From: DAOUGC01 sp034429695
Lineage (GTDB): Bacteria > Chloroflexota > Anaerolineae > Anaerolineales > Anaerolineaceae
DNA length: 49,800 nucleotides
Assembly (NCBI GenBank): GCA_034429695.1
Contig: DAOUGC010000021.1
Span: 1-49,800 of the forward strand
Direction: 5' to 3'
Within the stretch, counting starts at the first letter, position 1; each line of letters begins with the position of its first letter. Below, piece by piece: positions 26,170-33,618 of the stretch. The translations under genes were made by a program, and so were the position numbers. The notes beneath the pieces are model-generated. The model saw only the letters and a program-made list of their open reading frames with translations, was not told the origin of the DNA and did no database searches.

Positions 26170-29100
26170 TCAACCGCGCTGAGAACCCTGCCGGCGGCGG
26201 GTCTGGGCAATAAACTCCTGCAACTGGTTGGCCGTCGGCGATTGACTGCCGCGCAGTACCAGATAGCCAGGCGCCCAGAAGTCGACTGGAGAAGCGCCGG
26301 GGGCCACGGCTTCGCCGATGGACAGCGCCGGGAAAGTCTGCAGGATGGACTCGGAGGTGCGCTGGCGGATGATGCGGATCAGATTGCCGGGCGAGACAGA
26401 GGGGGTGACGCGCACCGCCCACTGCAGATAATCGGGTTCGATCTTGAGGTCTTCCAGGAACCAGCCAAAGGCGACGCAGTTTTGCGGCAGCCATTGTTCC
26501 AGCATCTGTGCCAGTGTGCCGGTAAGGGTATGCTCGGCGCGGCGCGGGATGAGGATGCAGGTGTAGACCAGGGTGGTGGAGGGCAGTCCGCCCTCACCGC
26601 CAGCGGGTGGGCGCAGGGTTTCCGAGCCGCGATCCAGTGTGATGCGCACGGTTGGGTCGCTGGTGCTGCGATCATGAGTGGGGGGGGCTGTACCGTTGCC
26701 CTGCGGCGGTTCCGACGGGGTGAGGATGGGCCGGGTCTGTTCAAGTTCCCACGGCAGACCCAGGTCGGGGGAGGCTGCGGCAGCATCGGCAGCCTGTATG
26801 CCCATCCCGTCCGGCTCGGGCAGGTCGTCGCGGCTGGCTTCCTGCATGGCTTCGTCCAGCGCGTTCATAAAACTGGGCGGCAGCAGCTCTTCCTCGCCGG
26901 TGTGGATGGTTTCACCCGCGCCGGTTTCAAGCGCGTCGTTGGCAACAGGTTGCGACGTTTCCGTGTCTTCCACAACGGGCGAATCCACTTCCTGAGCCAG
27001 TTCGGAGATCCATGCCGGGGCTTCGCTCTCATCAACGGCGGGTGTTTCCACGGCAGCGGGTGCTTCCGTTCCGGTGGATTCAATCTCAGGGGCGAGTTCG
27101 CTAATCCATGCTGGTACTTCGTTTGCATCCCTGGTTTCAGCCTGAATGGATTGTTCCATTACAGGATCATCCAACTCGGGGGCGAGTTCTGTGATCCATG
27201 CGGGTACATCAACAGCCTGGCCTGAAGCTGGTTCAACCGGGGAGGGTGTTTCCGCTGCCTGGGCTTGAGCCGTGGGTGGCTGCTCTTCAACCATTTCGGA
27301 TGGTTGTGGGGCAGGGGGTTCTTCTGGCTGGGGATGTTCCTCCCAGGGGAAGACCACCATCCCTGGCTGGGCGGCGTGGGTTTGCCCATTGACGTCCAAC
27401 CAGCCCTCAGCCGGTTGCGCGGCTTCAGGATTGGGGGATGGCATTTCCGCCAGAAGATCAGTCAGCGACATGGGCAGGCTGTCCATGCTCACTTCCTCCT
27501 CCAGCGGATCGGCTTGAAAGTCTTCGTCCAGTTCAAAATCGGTGGCGGCGCTGTCACCTTCTGCCACGGTTGGACGGGCGGCTGCCATTTGTTCGGCGGC
27601 GTTTTGTGCAGCATCAGCCTCAGCTTCTGCTTCGGTTATCCATCCTGGGGGGCCGGGCGGTTCCACCGCGCCTGTCATTTCATCTTCAGCAGTGAACCAG
27701 CCGGGAATATCCAGTGTTTGGTCACTGCCAGTGTCAGTGTCACTGCCAGTGTCACTGACAGTATCACTGCCAGTATCACTGGCAATGTCACTGGCGAAGG
27801 TTTCCCGCAAATCCAGCGGTTCGTCCGGGGTTTCATCCAGCTCGAGGGCAGCCCGGATGGATTGAAGCTCGGCTTCCAGTTCAGCCGGAAATTCGAGCAG
27901 TTCTTCTTCAGGCACCATCACCTGATCCTGCTCGAGCACCCAGTCGGGCGGGGCGGGGGTGTCCATTTCGTCCAGCGTTTCATCCATCACGGGCAAAACG
28001 GCGGCAGGGCTGTCCTGACCCGGCGCCTGGGGTTCGCCATGGGCTGGTTCTTCAATCTCAACCTCAAGCGCCTCAATCCCAGGCTCAGTGACAGGGGAGA
28101 ACACATCCGTGCCTGGCGTGGTCTCTGCTTCAGCACCCGGCTCAGCGTCCGCTGGCAGTTCTTCAGGATGAGGGTTGATGGATGGGGTGTCGAACGCCTC
28201 AAGCAATAGCTCACGCGGCTGATACGGCGGAAGCTGCTCCGGGACCGGCGCTGCGAGGTTGTCAGTCGCTTCAACCGGCAAAGTGTCTTCCTGTAATGGC
28301 TGGGGGGCAATTGCGGCAGGCGAATCCTGGATCTCCAGCGGGGGTTCTTCCAGGGGTGTTTCAAGAGGCGGCTGGTCATCCACGCCTGCGGCGGTGGGTG
28401 GGGGTGTGCCAGCCGGGGTTTTGTCGGTATCAGATGCTTCCTGCCATGCTGCGCGGAAATCCTCACCCAGCAGATCTTCGGTGGTCACATCGCGCAGTTC
28501 TGGAATGTCCATCCAATCCTCAGCGGGCTGGGTGGTTTCCAGCGCAGCAACCTCTTCCGGCAGTGGAAATTCCATGACCGGCGGCTGTTCCGGCGTCACA
28601 GCGGGCGGTTCAACCAACTCAATTTGTGTCCCGGGCTGCTGCTCCGGCGCCGGTTCTTCAATCACCGGTGTGACCAACTCCAGCACATCGGTTGGCTGAT
28701 TGACTTCATTTAATAATTCCAGCAATTTGTTGGTACAGGTGCGCCCCTGGCTGATGGTGACCTTCTCATCGTAAACGGCGGCCAGCAGCCAGCGTTCACC
28801 GATGGGACGCATGTACACCAGTACCACGCTGGATTGACCCAGGCGCACGTAGCGGACAATATCGGCGCTGGGGGCTTTTACGCGGTGGCGGTTGGCAATG
28901 CCGGTGATGCGGTCGGTATCTGCCTGTGAAAATTCACCCACAGACACAGCCGAATTGCCGTTGCTGAGCACCAGCACGGCGCGCGCCATCACTTCAAACA
29001 GACGGTTTGAAATGGCTTGCAGCGCGCTTTCCGGGTCGTCCTTCCAGGATGGGCCGGTTGCGGGCGGCGGGGATGCAGGGGTTAACATGCTGGTGACCAC

Positions 29101-29466
29101 CGCGCGTGGAGAGAGCAAGGCTTCCAGGCGGTCGAGCAGATCGGGCATGTAGAACGGGCGGGTAAGGTAGCTGTGCGCTGAGAAATTGACCACAGACAGC
29201 AGGGATGGGTCATTCTCTGGGGGGATGACCATCAAATACATGTCTGGATGCAGATCGAGCAGGGCTTTGCCGATCTGCGGCAGGGGCTGATCCTTTAGAT
29301 CAGCGTCCAGAATGGCCAGGTCAATGCTTTCGTTGCGGGCGTGATCCAATGCCTCCCGCGCAGAACGGGCCAGCCACACGCGGTACTTGCCGCTTTCTTC
29401 GAGGCTGGAACGCAGGAGTTCGCCGAAGGCTGAATGAGGACTGGCTACCAGCAGATTTTTCGGCAC
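26170..29466 (-). CDS. Pseudo-receiver / roadblock-like / acidic linker protein with degenerate TnpA (Y1 transposase)-like C-terminal domain
   Basis: A 1098-residue protein. Residues 1-120 look like a response-regulator receiver (LLVASPHSAFGELL, LAILDADL with D54, SYLTRPF), but the acidic pair is absent (ASPH) and the conserved Lys is Arg103, so it is probably not phosphorylated normally. Residues about 145-260 resemble a roadblock/LC7 domain. A long acidic, Pro-rich linker (about 270-940) holds at least eight P-x-W-type motifs (VPAWITELAPEL, VPAWISELAPEI, APAWISELAQEV, PPGWITEAE, IPGWFTAED). Residues about 964-1098 follow the IS200/IS605 TnpA pattern: VYTCILIPRR, then SPGNLIRIIRQRTSESIL, FWAPGYLVLRG and NQLQEFIAQ. 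The HUH segment is DYLQW and the catalytic Tyr position is Phe1085. The start is GTG with an extended -10 six bases before it. It heads the operon with polA. Domain calls beyond the receiver are by eye. Confidence 0.75.
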   Translation of the reverse strand: MPKNLLVASPHSAFGELLRSSLEESGKYRVWLARSAREALDHARNESIDLAILDADLKDQPLPQIGKALLDLHPDMYLMVIPPENDPSLLSVVNFSAHSYLTRPFYMPDLLDRLEALLSPRAVVTSMLTPASPPPATGPSWKDDPESALQAISNRLFEVMARAVLVLSNGNSAVSVGEFSQADTDRITGIANRHRVKAPSADIVRYVRLGQSSVVLVYMRPIGERWLLAAVYDEKVTISQGRTCTNKLLELLNEVNQPTDVLELVTPVIEEPAPEQQPGTQIELVEPPAVTPEQPPVMEFPLPEEVAALETTQPAEDWMDIPELRDVTTEDLLGEDFRAAWQEASDTDKTPAGTPPPTAAGVDDQPPLETPLEEPPLEIQDSPAAIAPQPLQEDTLPVEATDNLAAPVPEQLPPYQPRELLLEAFDTPSINPHPEELPADAEPGAEAETTPGTDVFSPVTEPGIEALEVEIEEPAHGEPQAPGQDSPAAVLPVMDETLDEMDTPAPPDWVLEQDQVMVPEEELLEFPAELEAELQSIRAALELDETPDEPLDLRETFASDIASDTGSDTVSDTGSDTDTGSDQTLDIPGWFTAEDEMTGAVEPPGPPGWITEAEAEADAAQNAAEQMAAARPTVAEGDSAATDFELDEDFQADPLEEEVSMDSLPMSLTDLLAEMPSPNPEAAQPAEGWLDVNGQTHAAQPGMVVFPWEEHPQPEEPPAPQPSEMVEEQPPTAQAQAAETPSPVEPASGQAVDVPAWITELAPELDDPVMEQSIQAETRDANEVPAWISELAPEIESTGTEAPAAVETPAVDESEAPAWISELAQEVDSPVVEDTETSQPVANDALETGAGETIHTGEEELLPPSFMNALDEAMQEASRDDLPEPDGMGIQAADAAAASPDLGLPWELEQTRPILTPSEPPQGNGTAPPTHDRSTSDPTVRITLDRGSETLRPPAGGEGGLPSTTLVYTCILIPRRAEHTLTGTLAQMLEQWLPQNCVAFGWFLEDLKIEPDYLQWAVRVTPSVSPGNLIRIIRQRTSESILQTFPALSIGEAVAPGASPVDFWAPGYLVLRGSQSPTANQLQEFIAQTRRRQGSQRG
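27718..27796. repeat. 12-bp minisatellite encoding Ser-Asp-Thr-Gly repeats
   Basis: About six imperfect copies of a 12-base unit close to CACTGCCAGTGT lie in the linker of the 1098-residue protein. They encode an SDTG/SDTV-type stretch on the minus strand. The unit length is a multiple of three, so copy-number changes keep the frame. It is a coding repeat, not a CRISPR array. Confidence 0.9.
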
Positions 29467-29472
29467 GATAAA

Positions 29473-29481
29473 AGTGTATCA
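29473..29481 (-). promoter_or_regulatory. Extended -10 of the receiver/TnpA-like gene, leaderless arrangement
   Basis: On the minus strand TGATACACT fits TGnTAnnnT. Six bases (TTTATC) separate it from the GTG start at 29466. No Shine-Dalgarno can fit. It would drive the operon that contains polA. Confidence 0.5.
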
Positions 29482-29611
29482 CGGGCGTCGAACTGGGGCA
29501 AGTGCACCAGGCGCCGCGCCAGAGCCTTTGGCGTACCTATCATAAATGTAGAGCGCGCATGGGTGGGCGCCAAACCGAATGCCACCATGCCAGGCAGCAA
29601 GGCGCAGGGTT

Positions 29612-29620
29612 TGGTATAAT
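29612..29620 (+). promoter_or_regulatory. Extended -10 promoter of gyrA
   Basis: TGGTATAAT is a perfect TGnTATAAT extended -10, 74 bases before the gyrA ATG. No good -35 at 17 bp, as is usual with extended -10 promoters. The leader then carries GAAAGAGGATG as ribosome site. The divergent operon starts 146 bases away. Confidence 0.6.
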
Positions 29621-29693
29621 TCCTACCTTGCTTGAAACGATGCGCAGGCGGCGCTGCATACGGCTGCGCTTTTCATTTGAAAGAGGATGATTT

Positions 29694-32300
29694 ATGGATA
29701 TTGGAACCATTCAACCGGTTGACATTGACTCGCAAATGCGAACCGCTTACCTGGATTACGCCATGAGTGTGATCGTCTCGCGTGCCCTGCCCGATGCGCG
29801 CGATGGATTGAAACCGGTGCACCGCCGCATTCTCTTTGCCATGGATGACATGGGCATTCGCTCCAACACGGCTTACAAGAAGTCAGCGCGTGTGGTGGGT
29901 GAGGTGCTGGGCAAGTATCACCCGCACGGCGACGTGGCGGTTTACGATGCCATGGCGCGTCTGGCGCAGGATTTCTCGATGCGCTACATGCTGGTGGATG
30001 GTCAGGGTAATTTTGGTTCCATTGACGGTGACGCACCGGCTGCCATGCGTTACACCGAGGTGCGCCTGGGGGTGATGGCAGAGGAATTGCTGACCGATAT
30101 TGAGAAGAACACGGTTGATTTTAACGACAACTTTGACGGTTCTTTACGCGAACCGGCAGTTTTACCCGCCCGCCTGCCCAACCTGTTGCTAAACGGGTCT
30201 TCCGGCATTGCTGTTGGCATGGCAACCAACATCCCACCACACAACCTGCGCGAGCTGAACGCCGCCCTGCAGTTTATGATCGAAAGATGGGACGATCTGG
30301 ATGAAATCAGCGTGGAAGACCTGATGCGCATGCTGCCGGGACCCGACTTCCCGACCGGTGGTTTGATCGTCGGGCGTGAGGGCATCATTCAGGCTTACAG
30401 CACCGGAAGGGGCCGTCTGATCTTGCGCGGGCAGGCGCACATTGAGGAGATCAAGGGCAACCGCTACGCGATCGTGATCACCGAAATCCCTTATCAGTTG
30501 AACAAGACCACGCTGATCGAGCGCATCGCCGACCTGGCGCGCAGTGGACGAATTGACGCCATTACCGACCTGCGCGATGAATCGGATCGGCGCGGCATGA
30601 GCATCGTGATTGAACTCAAACGCGGCGCGCAGCCCAAAAAGGTGCTCAATCAGCTTTACAAATACACCCCGCTGCAATCCACCTTTGGTGTGCAGATGCT
30701 GGCGCTGGTGGATAATGAACCGCGCACCATCCCGCTCAAACGTGCTTTGCAGATCTGGGTGGAACACCGCCAGGAAGTCATCACCCGCCGCACGCAGTGG
30801 GAACTGGACAAAGCCCGCCAGCGTGCCCACGTTTTGGAAGGATTGCTGATCGCCCTGGCAAATCTGGACGAAGTGATCCGCACCATCCGTGAGGCGCCGG
30901 ACGCAGAACAGGCGCGCACGCGCCTGGTGGAACGTTTCAAGCTGACCGAGGTGCAGGCGCAGGCCATTCTGGATCTGCAGTTGCGCCGGCTGGCTGCATT
31001 GGAGCGGCAGAAGATCGAAGATGAGCACCGCGAGATGGTGGAACGCATCGCCTACCTGGAAAGCCTGCTGGCAAATCCGCAAGCCATTTTGCAGTTGATC
31101 GCTGAGGACCTCAACAGCCTGGCTGAAAAGTACGGCGACGAGCGCCGCACCCACCTGGGAACCGAGGAGCTGGAAGAAATGGGCGCCGAGGACCTGGTGG
31201 CAGACACCCCGGTGTTGATCAGCATCACCCAGCGCGGCTACATCAAACGCATCTCACCCACCTCCATTCGCGCGCGCAACCGCGGGCGCAAGGGGGTTTC
31301 GGGGCAGACCATGCGCGAGGAGGATGAGGTGTTGATGCTCATCCCGGCGCGTACGCTGCACACCATCCTGTTCTTCTCAGACAAGGGCAAGGTGTACAGC
31401 GAGAAAGCCTATCAGATCCCCGACGCCAGCCGTGGCGACAAGGGTATTCCGATTGTGAACGTGCTGTCGCTGGACTCCGGTGAACGCATCACCGCGGCTG
31501 TGACCGTGCCTGATTTTGACGAGGGACAGTTCTGCACCATGATGACGGCGGGCGGGCGCATCAAACGCGTTGCGCTAACCGAGTTTGCCTCGGTGCGCAA
31601 CAACGGCATGAATGCCATGAGTCTGGACGCCAAAGATGAACTCGGCTGGGTGCGGCTGACCAACGGGCAGGATCAGTTGATCATTGTCACTGCCAAGGGT
31701 CAGGCGCTGCGCATTGAAGAGGGCGACGTGCGCGTGATGGGCCGTACCGCGGGCGGTGTGACGGGCATCAGACTTGCCAAGGGCGACCAGGTGGCCGCCA
31801 TGGAAGTGGTTGAGCCGGACGGGCAACTGCTGGTGATCACTGAGCGCGGTTACGGCAAACGCACCGGGCTGGGCGAGTACGCCACCAAGGGCAGGGCAAC
31901 CGGCGGCATGGCCACCATTGCGCAAAAGAACCTCGATCTGATTGGACCGATTGCCGCTGCACGCGTGGTGCAGGCCGGTGATGACATCACCGTGATGACC
32001 ACCAGCGGCATGGCATTGAAGCTCAAGGTGGAATCGGTGCCGGTCAGCGGGCGCGCAACCCGCGGCAGCCGTTTGATGGATGTGGACAAGAGCGACCGGG
32101 TGGTTTCACTGGCGCGCATGGCCAATGCCGAACTGGAAGCGGCGGCGCGTGAAGCCGAACAAAGCCTGGGGGGACAAAACAGCGCCAGCAACGGCGCGGA
32201 TAATGGTTCTGATGATGCCGCCAACGGCGCCGCCGGCAATGCCGCCGCCCATGGCGCCGCATCCGAGGACGGAACGAACGGCGCAGAGGAACAGGAGTAA
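29694..32300 (+). CDS. gyrA: DNA gyrase subunit A
   Basis: An 868-residue type IIA topoisomerase breakage-reunion subunit. The catalytic Tyr is Y120 in AAMRYTEVRL. The segment before it is HPHGDVAVYDAMARLAQDF (76-94): the site equal to E. coli Ser83 is Val81, while the Asp87 equivalent is kept (Asp85). The coiled-coil and gate region follow (to about 480), then a C-terminal beta-pinwheel with six blades from about residue 500. The GyrA box, usually QRRGGKG, reads RNRGRKG (about 524-530), so it is degenerate and the protein might act partly like ParC; the name gyrA is the better guess. A tail of about 40 residues is rich in Ala, Asn, Gly and acids. AGAGGA lies before the ATG. gyrB is not in the window. 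Confidence 0.93.
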   Translation: MDIGTIQPVDIDSQMRTAYLDYAMSVIVSRALPDARDGLKPVHRRILFAMDDMGIRSNTAYKKSARVVGEVLGKYHPHGDVAVYDAMARLAQDFSMRYMLVDGQGNFGSIDGDAPAAMRYTEVRLGVMAEELLTDIEKNTVDFNDNFDGSLREPAVLPARLPNLLLNGSSGIAVGMATNIPPHNLRELNAALQFMIERWDDLDEISVEDLMRMLPGPDFPTGGLIVGREGIIQAYSTGRGRLILRGQAHIEEIKGNRYAIVITEIPYQLNKTTLIERIADLARSGRIDAITDLRDESDRRGMSIVIELKRGAQPKKVLNQLYKYTPLQSTFGVQMLALVDNEPRTIPLKRALQIWVEHRQEVITRRTQWELDKARQRAHVLEGLLIALANLDEVIRTIREAPDAEQARTRLVERFKLTEVQAQAILDLQLRRLAALERQKIEDEHREMVERIAYLESLLANPQAILQLIAEDLNSLAEKYGDERRTHLGTEELEEMGAEDLVADTPVLISITQRGYIKRISPTSIRARNRGRKGVSGQTMREEDEVLMLIPARTLHTILFFSDKGKVYSEKAYQIPDASRGDKGIPIVNVLSLDSGERITAAVTVPDFDEGQFCTMMTAGGRIKRVALTEFASVRNNGMNAMSLDAKDELGWVRLTNGQDQLIIVTAKGQALRIEEGDVRVMGRTAGGVTGIRLAKGDQVAAMEVVEPDGQLLVITERGYGKRTGLGEYATKGRATGGMATIAQKNLDLIGPIAAARVVQAGDDITVMTTSGMALKLKVESVPVSGRATRGSRLMDVDKSDRVVSLARMANAELEAAAREAEQSLGGQNSASNGADNGSDDAANGAAGNAAAHGAASEDGTNGAEEQE

Positions 32301-32352
32301 ACTCAACCCCCGGCTGATTTTGCGCCGTGAACAAACACAGCTTTAAAATAGC

Positions 32353-32390
32353 TCACCCCGGAAGCGTATCCTCCGGGGTGATGTTTTTTT
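32353..32390 (+). terminator. Rho-independent terminator after gyrA
   Basis: TCACCCCGGA (32353-32362) pairs with TCCGGGGTGA (32372-32381), followed by TG and seven T's. It ends gyrA 50 bases after its stop, before the convergent small membrane protein gene. Confidence 0.92.
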
Positions 32391-32404
32391 GTGGATGAGG
32401 AAAA

Positions 32405-32644
32405 TCAATAAATCGGCAGCACCATCGAGCCGGACAGTACCAGGGCAAACAGACCCAGCACGCACACCAGCAGGAAGATCAGCAGCACCACCGCGAAACG
32501 CTGCGCAGCGGTCATGCCGAGAAAGCGCGAACCACCCCCTGACGATTTTCGCCGCGGCTTTTTGCGCGGTTTTTCGGGCTGGATCGGTTGCTGCTCTTCG
32601 TCGTCTTCTGAATAAGTGGCTGAACTGCGCAGATCGTCTAACAT
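32405..32644 (-). CDS. Small single-pass membrane protein
   Basis: A 79-residue protein. It begins with an acidic part (SEDDEEQQ), then a very basic Lys/Arg/Pro stretch (EKPRKKPRRKS), then Gly-Ser and one transmembrane helix (about 50-72, FAVVLLIFLLVCVLGLFALV) near the C-terminus. The basic part places the N-terminus inside the cell. AGGAGG lies 5 bases before the ATG at 32644, so the GTG at 32650 is not used. No family was recognised. It is 40 bases downstream of birA on the same strand. Confidence 0.75.
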   Translation of the reverse strand: MLDDLRSSATYSEDDEEQQPIQPEKPRKKPRRKSSGGGSRFLGMTAAQRFAVVLLIFLLVCVLGLFALVLSGSMVLPIY

Positions 32645-32684
32645 GCCCACCTCCTGATGGAGAAAAATGGATCGAGCCAGGTTA

Positions 32685-33473
32685 TCAGTGCGGCCTGAGG
32701 CGTACGTCGCCGGCGGAGATCACCGCCCGCGCCCCGTCCGGCAGGATCAGCACCAGCCCGCCGTCAGGCGAAAGCCCGGCCACCTCACCGGTTTGCACCC
32801 TGCCGTCGCCGTGGTGCAGGTCCACCGTCTGGCCCATAAACGCCAGGCGCTGTTGCCAGTGCTGAAGGAAGGTGTCCACCTCGCCGGCGGCCAGCATGGC
32901 GCGAAATTTATTCAGGTTCTCAAGCAAGCCCCTCAATAACTGCCAGCGGTCCACGCGTTGCGGGGTGTGTTCTTCAACACACGTGGCAGGGAACAATAAC
33001 GAACCGGCTGGCGGCACTGATGAAGGTGCAACATTTACGCCAATGCCAATCACAATCGCCTGCAAGATACCGCCTGCCCAGTTTGATTCTACCAAAATAC
33101 CGGCCGTCTTGCGGCCTTCAATCAAGACATCGTTGGGCCATTTCACCGTGGTTTGCAGGCCCGGGTGGTGCTCAAGCGCCGCACTGAGCGCCAGGGCTGC
33201 CGCGGGAGAGAACAGCCCGCCTGCGGCGGCCTCCTGCGGGGTGGGGCGCACGATCAGGCTGACAGCCAGGGCTGAGCCAGGCAGGGTGTACCATGTGCGG
33301 TTGAGCCGCCCGCGCCCGCTGGTCTGCGTATCGGCAACCACCAGAGCGCCATCCGGTGCGCCCTGCTCTGACCAGCGCATGGCTTCGTCATTGGTGGAGG
33401 TGATGCTGGCGAAAAACCGAAGTTCGGGGACAGGCAGCCCCGCCAGCGCCTTATGCAATCTTTCTTCTTCCAT
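32685..33473 (-). CDS. birA: Biotin--[acetyl-CoA-carboxylase] ligase, no DNA-binding domain
   Basis: A 262-residue enzyme that makes biotinyl-AMP and attaches biotin to the carboxyl-carrier protein. Motifs: SITSTNDEAMRW (about 23-34), the adenylate loop TSGRGRLNRTW (51-61), TVKWPNDVLIEGRKTAGIL (starting about 109) and VIGIGVNV (about 140). The C-terminal small domain (about 210-262) is present. The N-terminal winged helix found in E. coli BirA is missing, so this is the monofunctional type and should not repress biotin genes. The frame extends to 33563, but the ATG at 33473 gives the normal N-terminus. A TAAAAT hexamer is eight bases upstream and there is no well-placed Shine-Dalgarno. Confidence 0.92.
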   Translation of the reverse strand: MEEERLHKALAGLPVPELRFFASITSTNDEAMRWSEQGAPDGALVVADTQTSGRGRLNRTWYTLPGSALAVSLIVRPTPQEAAAGGLFSPAAALALSAALEHHPGLQTTVKWPNDVLIEGRKTAGILVESNWAGGILQAIVIGIGVNVAPSSVPPAGSLLFPATCVEEHTPQRVDRWQLLRGLLENLNKFRAMLAAGEVDTFLQHWQQRLAFMGQTVDLHHGDGRVQTGEVAGLSPDGGLVLILPDGARAVISAGDVRLRPH

Positions 33474-33537
33474 AGGCTTTAATTTTACTCCATTCGCAGT
33501 TTCCGGTTGGGGTGATAAAGGTGCGCAACAAGTCTTA

Positions 33538-33548
33538 ACAACTGTTGT
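33538..33548. promoter_or_regulatory. Palindrome in the birA-folP divergent region
   Basis: ACAACTGTTGT is an 11-base palindrome around one central base, flanked by CTTA and TTAAG that extend a broken dyad. It sits 65 bases upstream of birA and 71 bases upstream of folP. It could be an operator; there is no direct evidence for a regulator. Confidence 0.25.
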
Positions 33549-33606
33549 GATTAAGCCCGCCAACGGCCCGGGAGGAAACCTCTGCTTGCAATGATGGGGT
33601 TGGGTG

Positions 33607-33612
33607 TAAAAT
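33607..33612 (+). promoter_or_regulatory. -10 box of folP, leaderless arrangement
   Basis: TAAAAT, with TTGCAA (33586-33591) 15 bases upstream as a possible -35. Six bases (TACGCC) separate it from the folP ATG at 33619, and no Shine-Dalgarno sequence fits in between. Confidence 0.5.
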
Positions 33613-33618
33613 TACGCC

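Noticed and set aside
27718..27796. Possible CRISPR array
   Set aside because: Units are 12 bases with no spacers of constant length, they encode part of a protein in frame, and there are no cas genes.
26152..28209. Long plus-strand open frames opposite the acidic-linker gene
   Set aside because: They mirror the low-complexity linker and have no family motif or ribosome site.
30189..31154. Minus-strand open frame of 321 codons within gyrA
   Set aside because: Fully inside a clear gyrA coding region; shadow of its codon bias.
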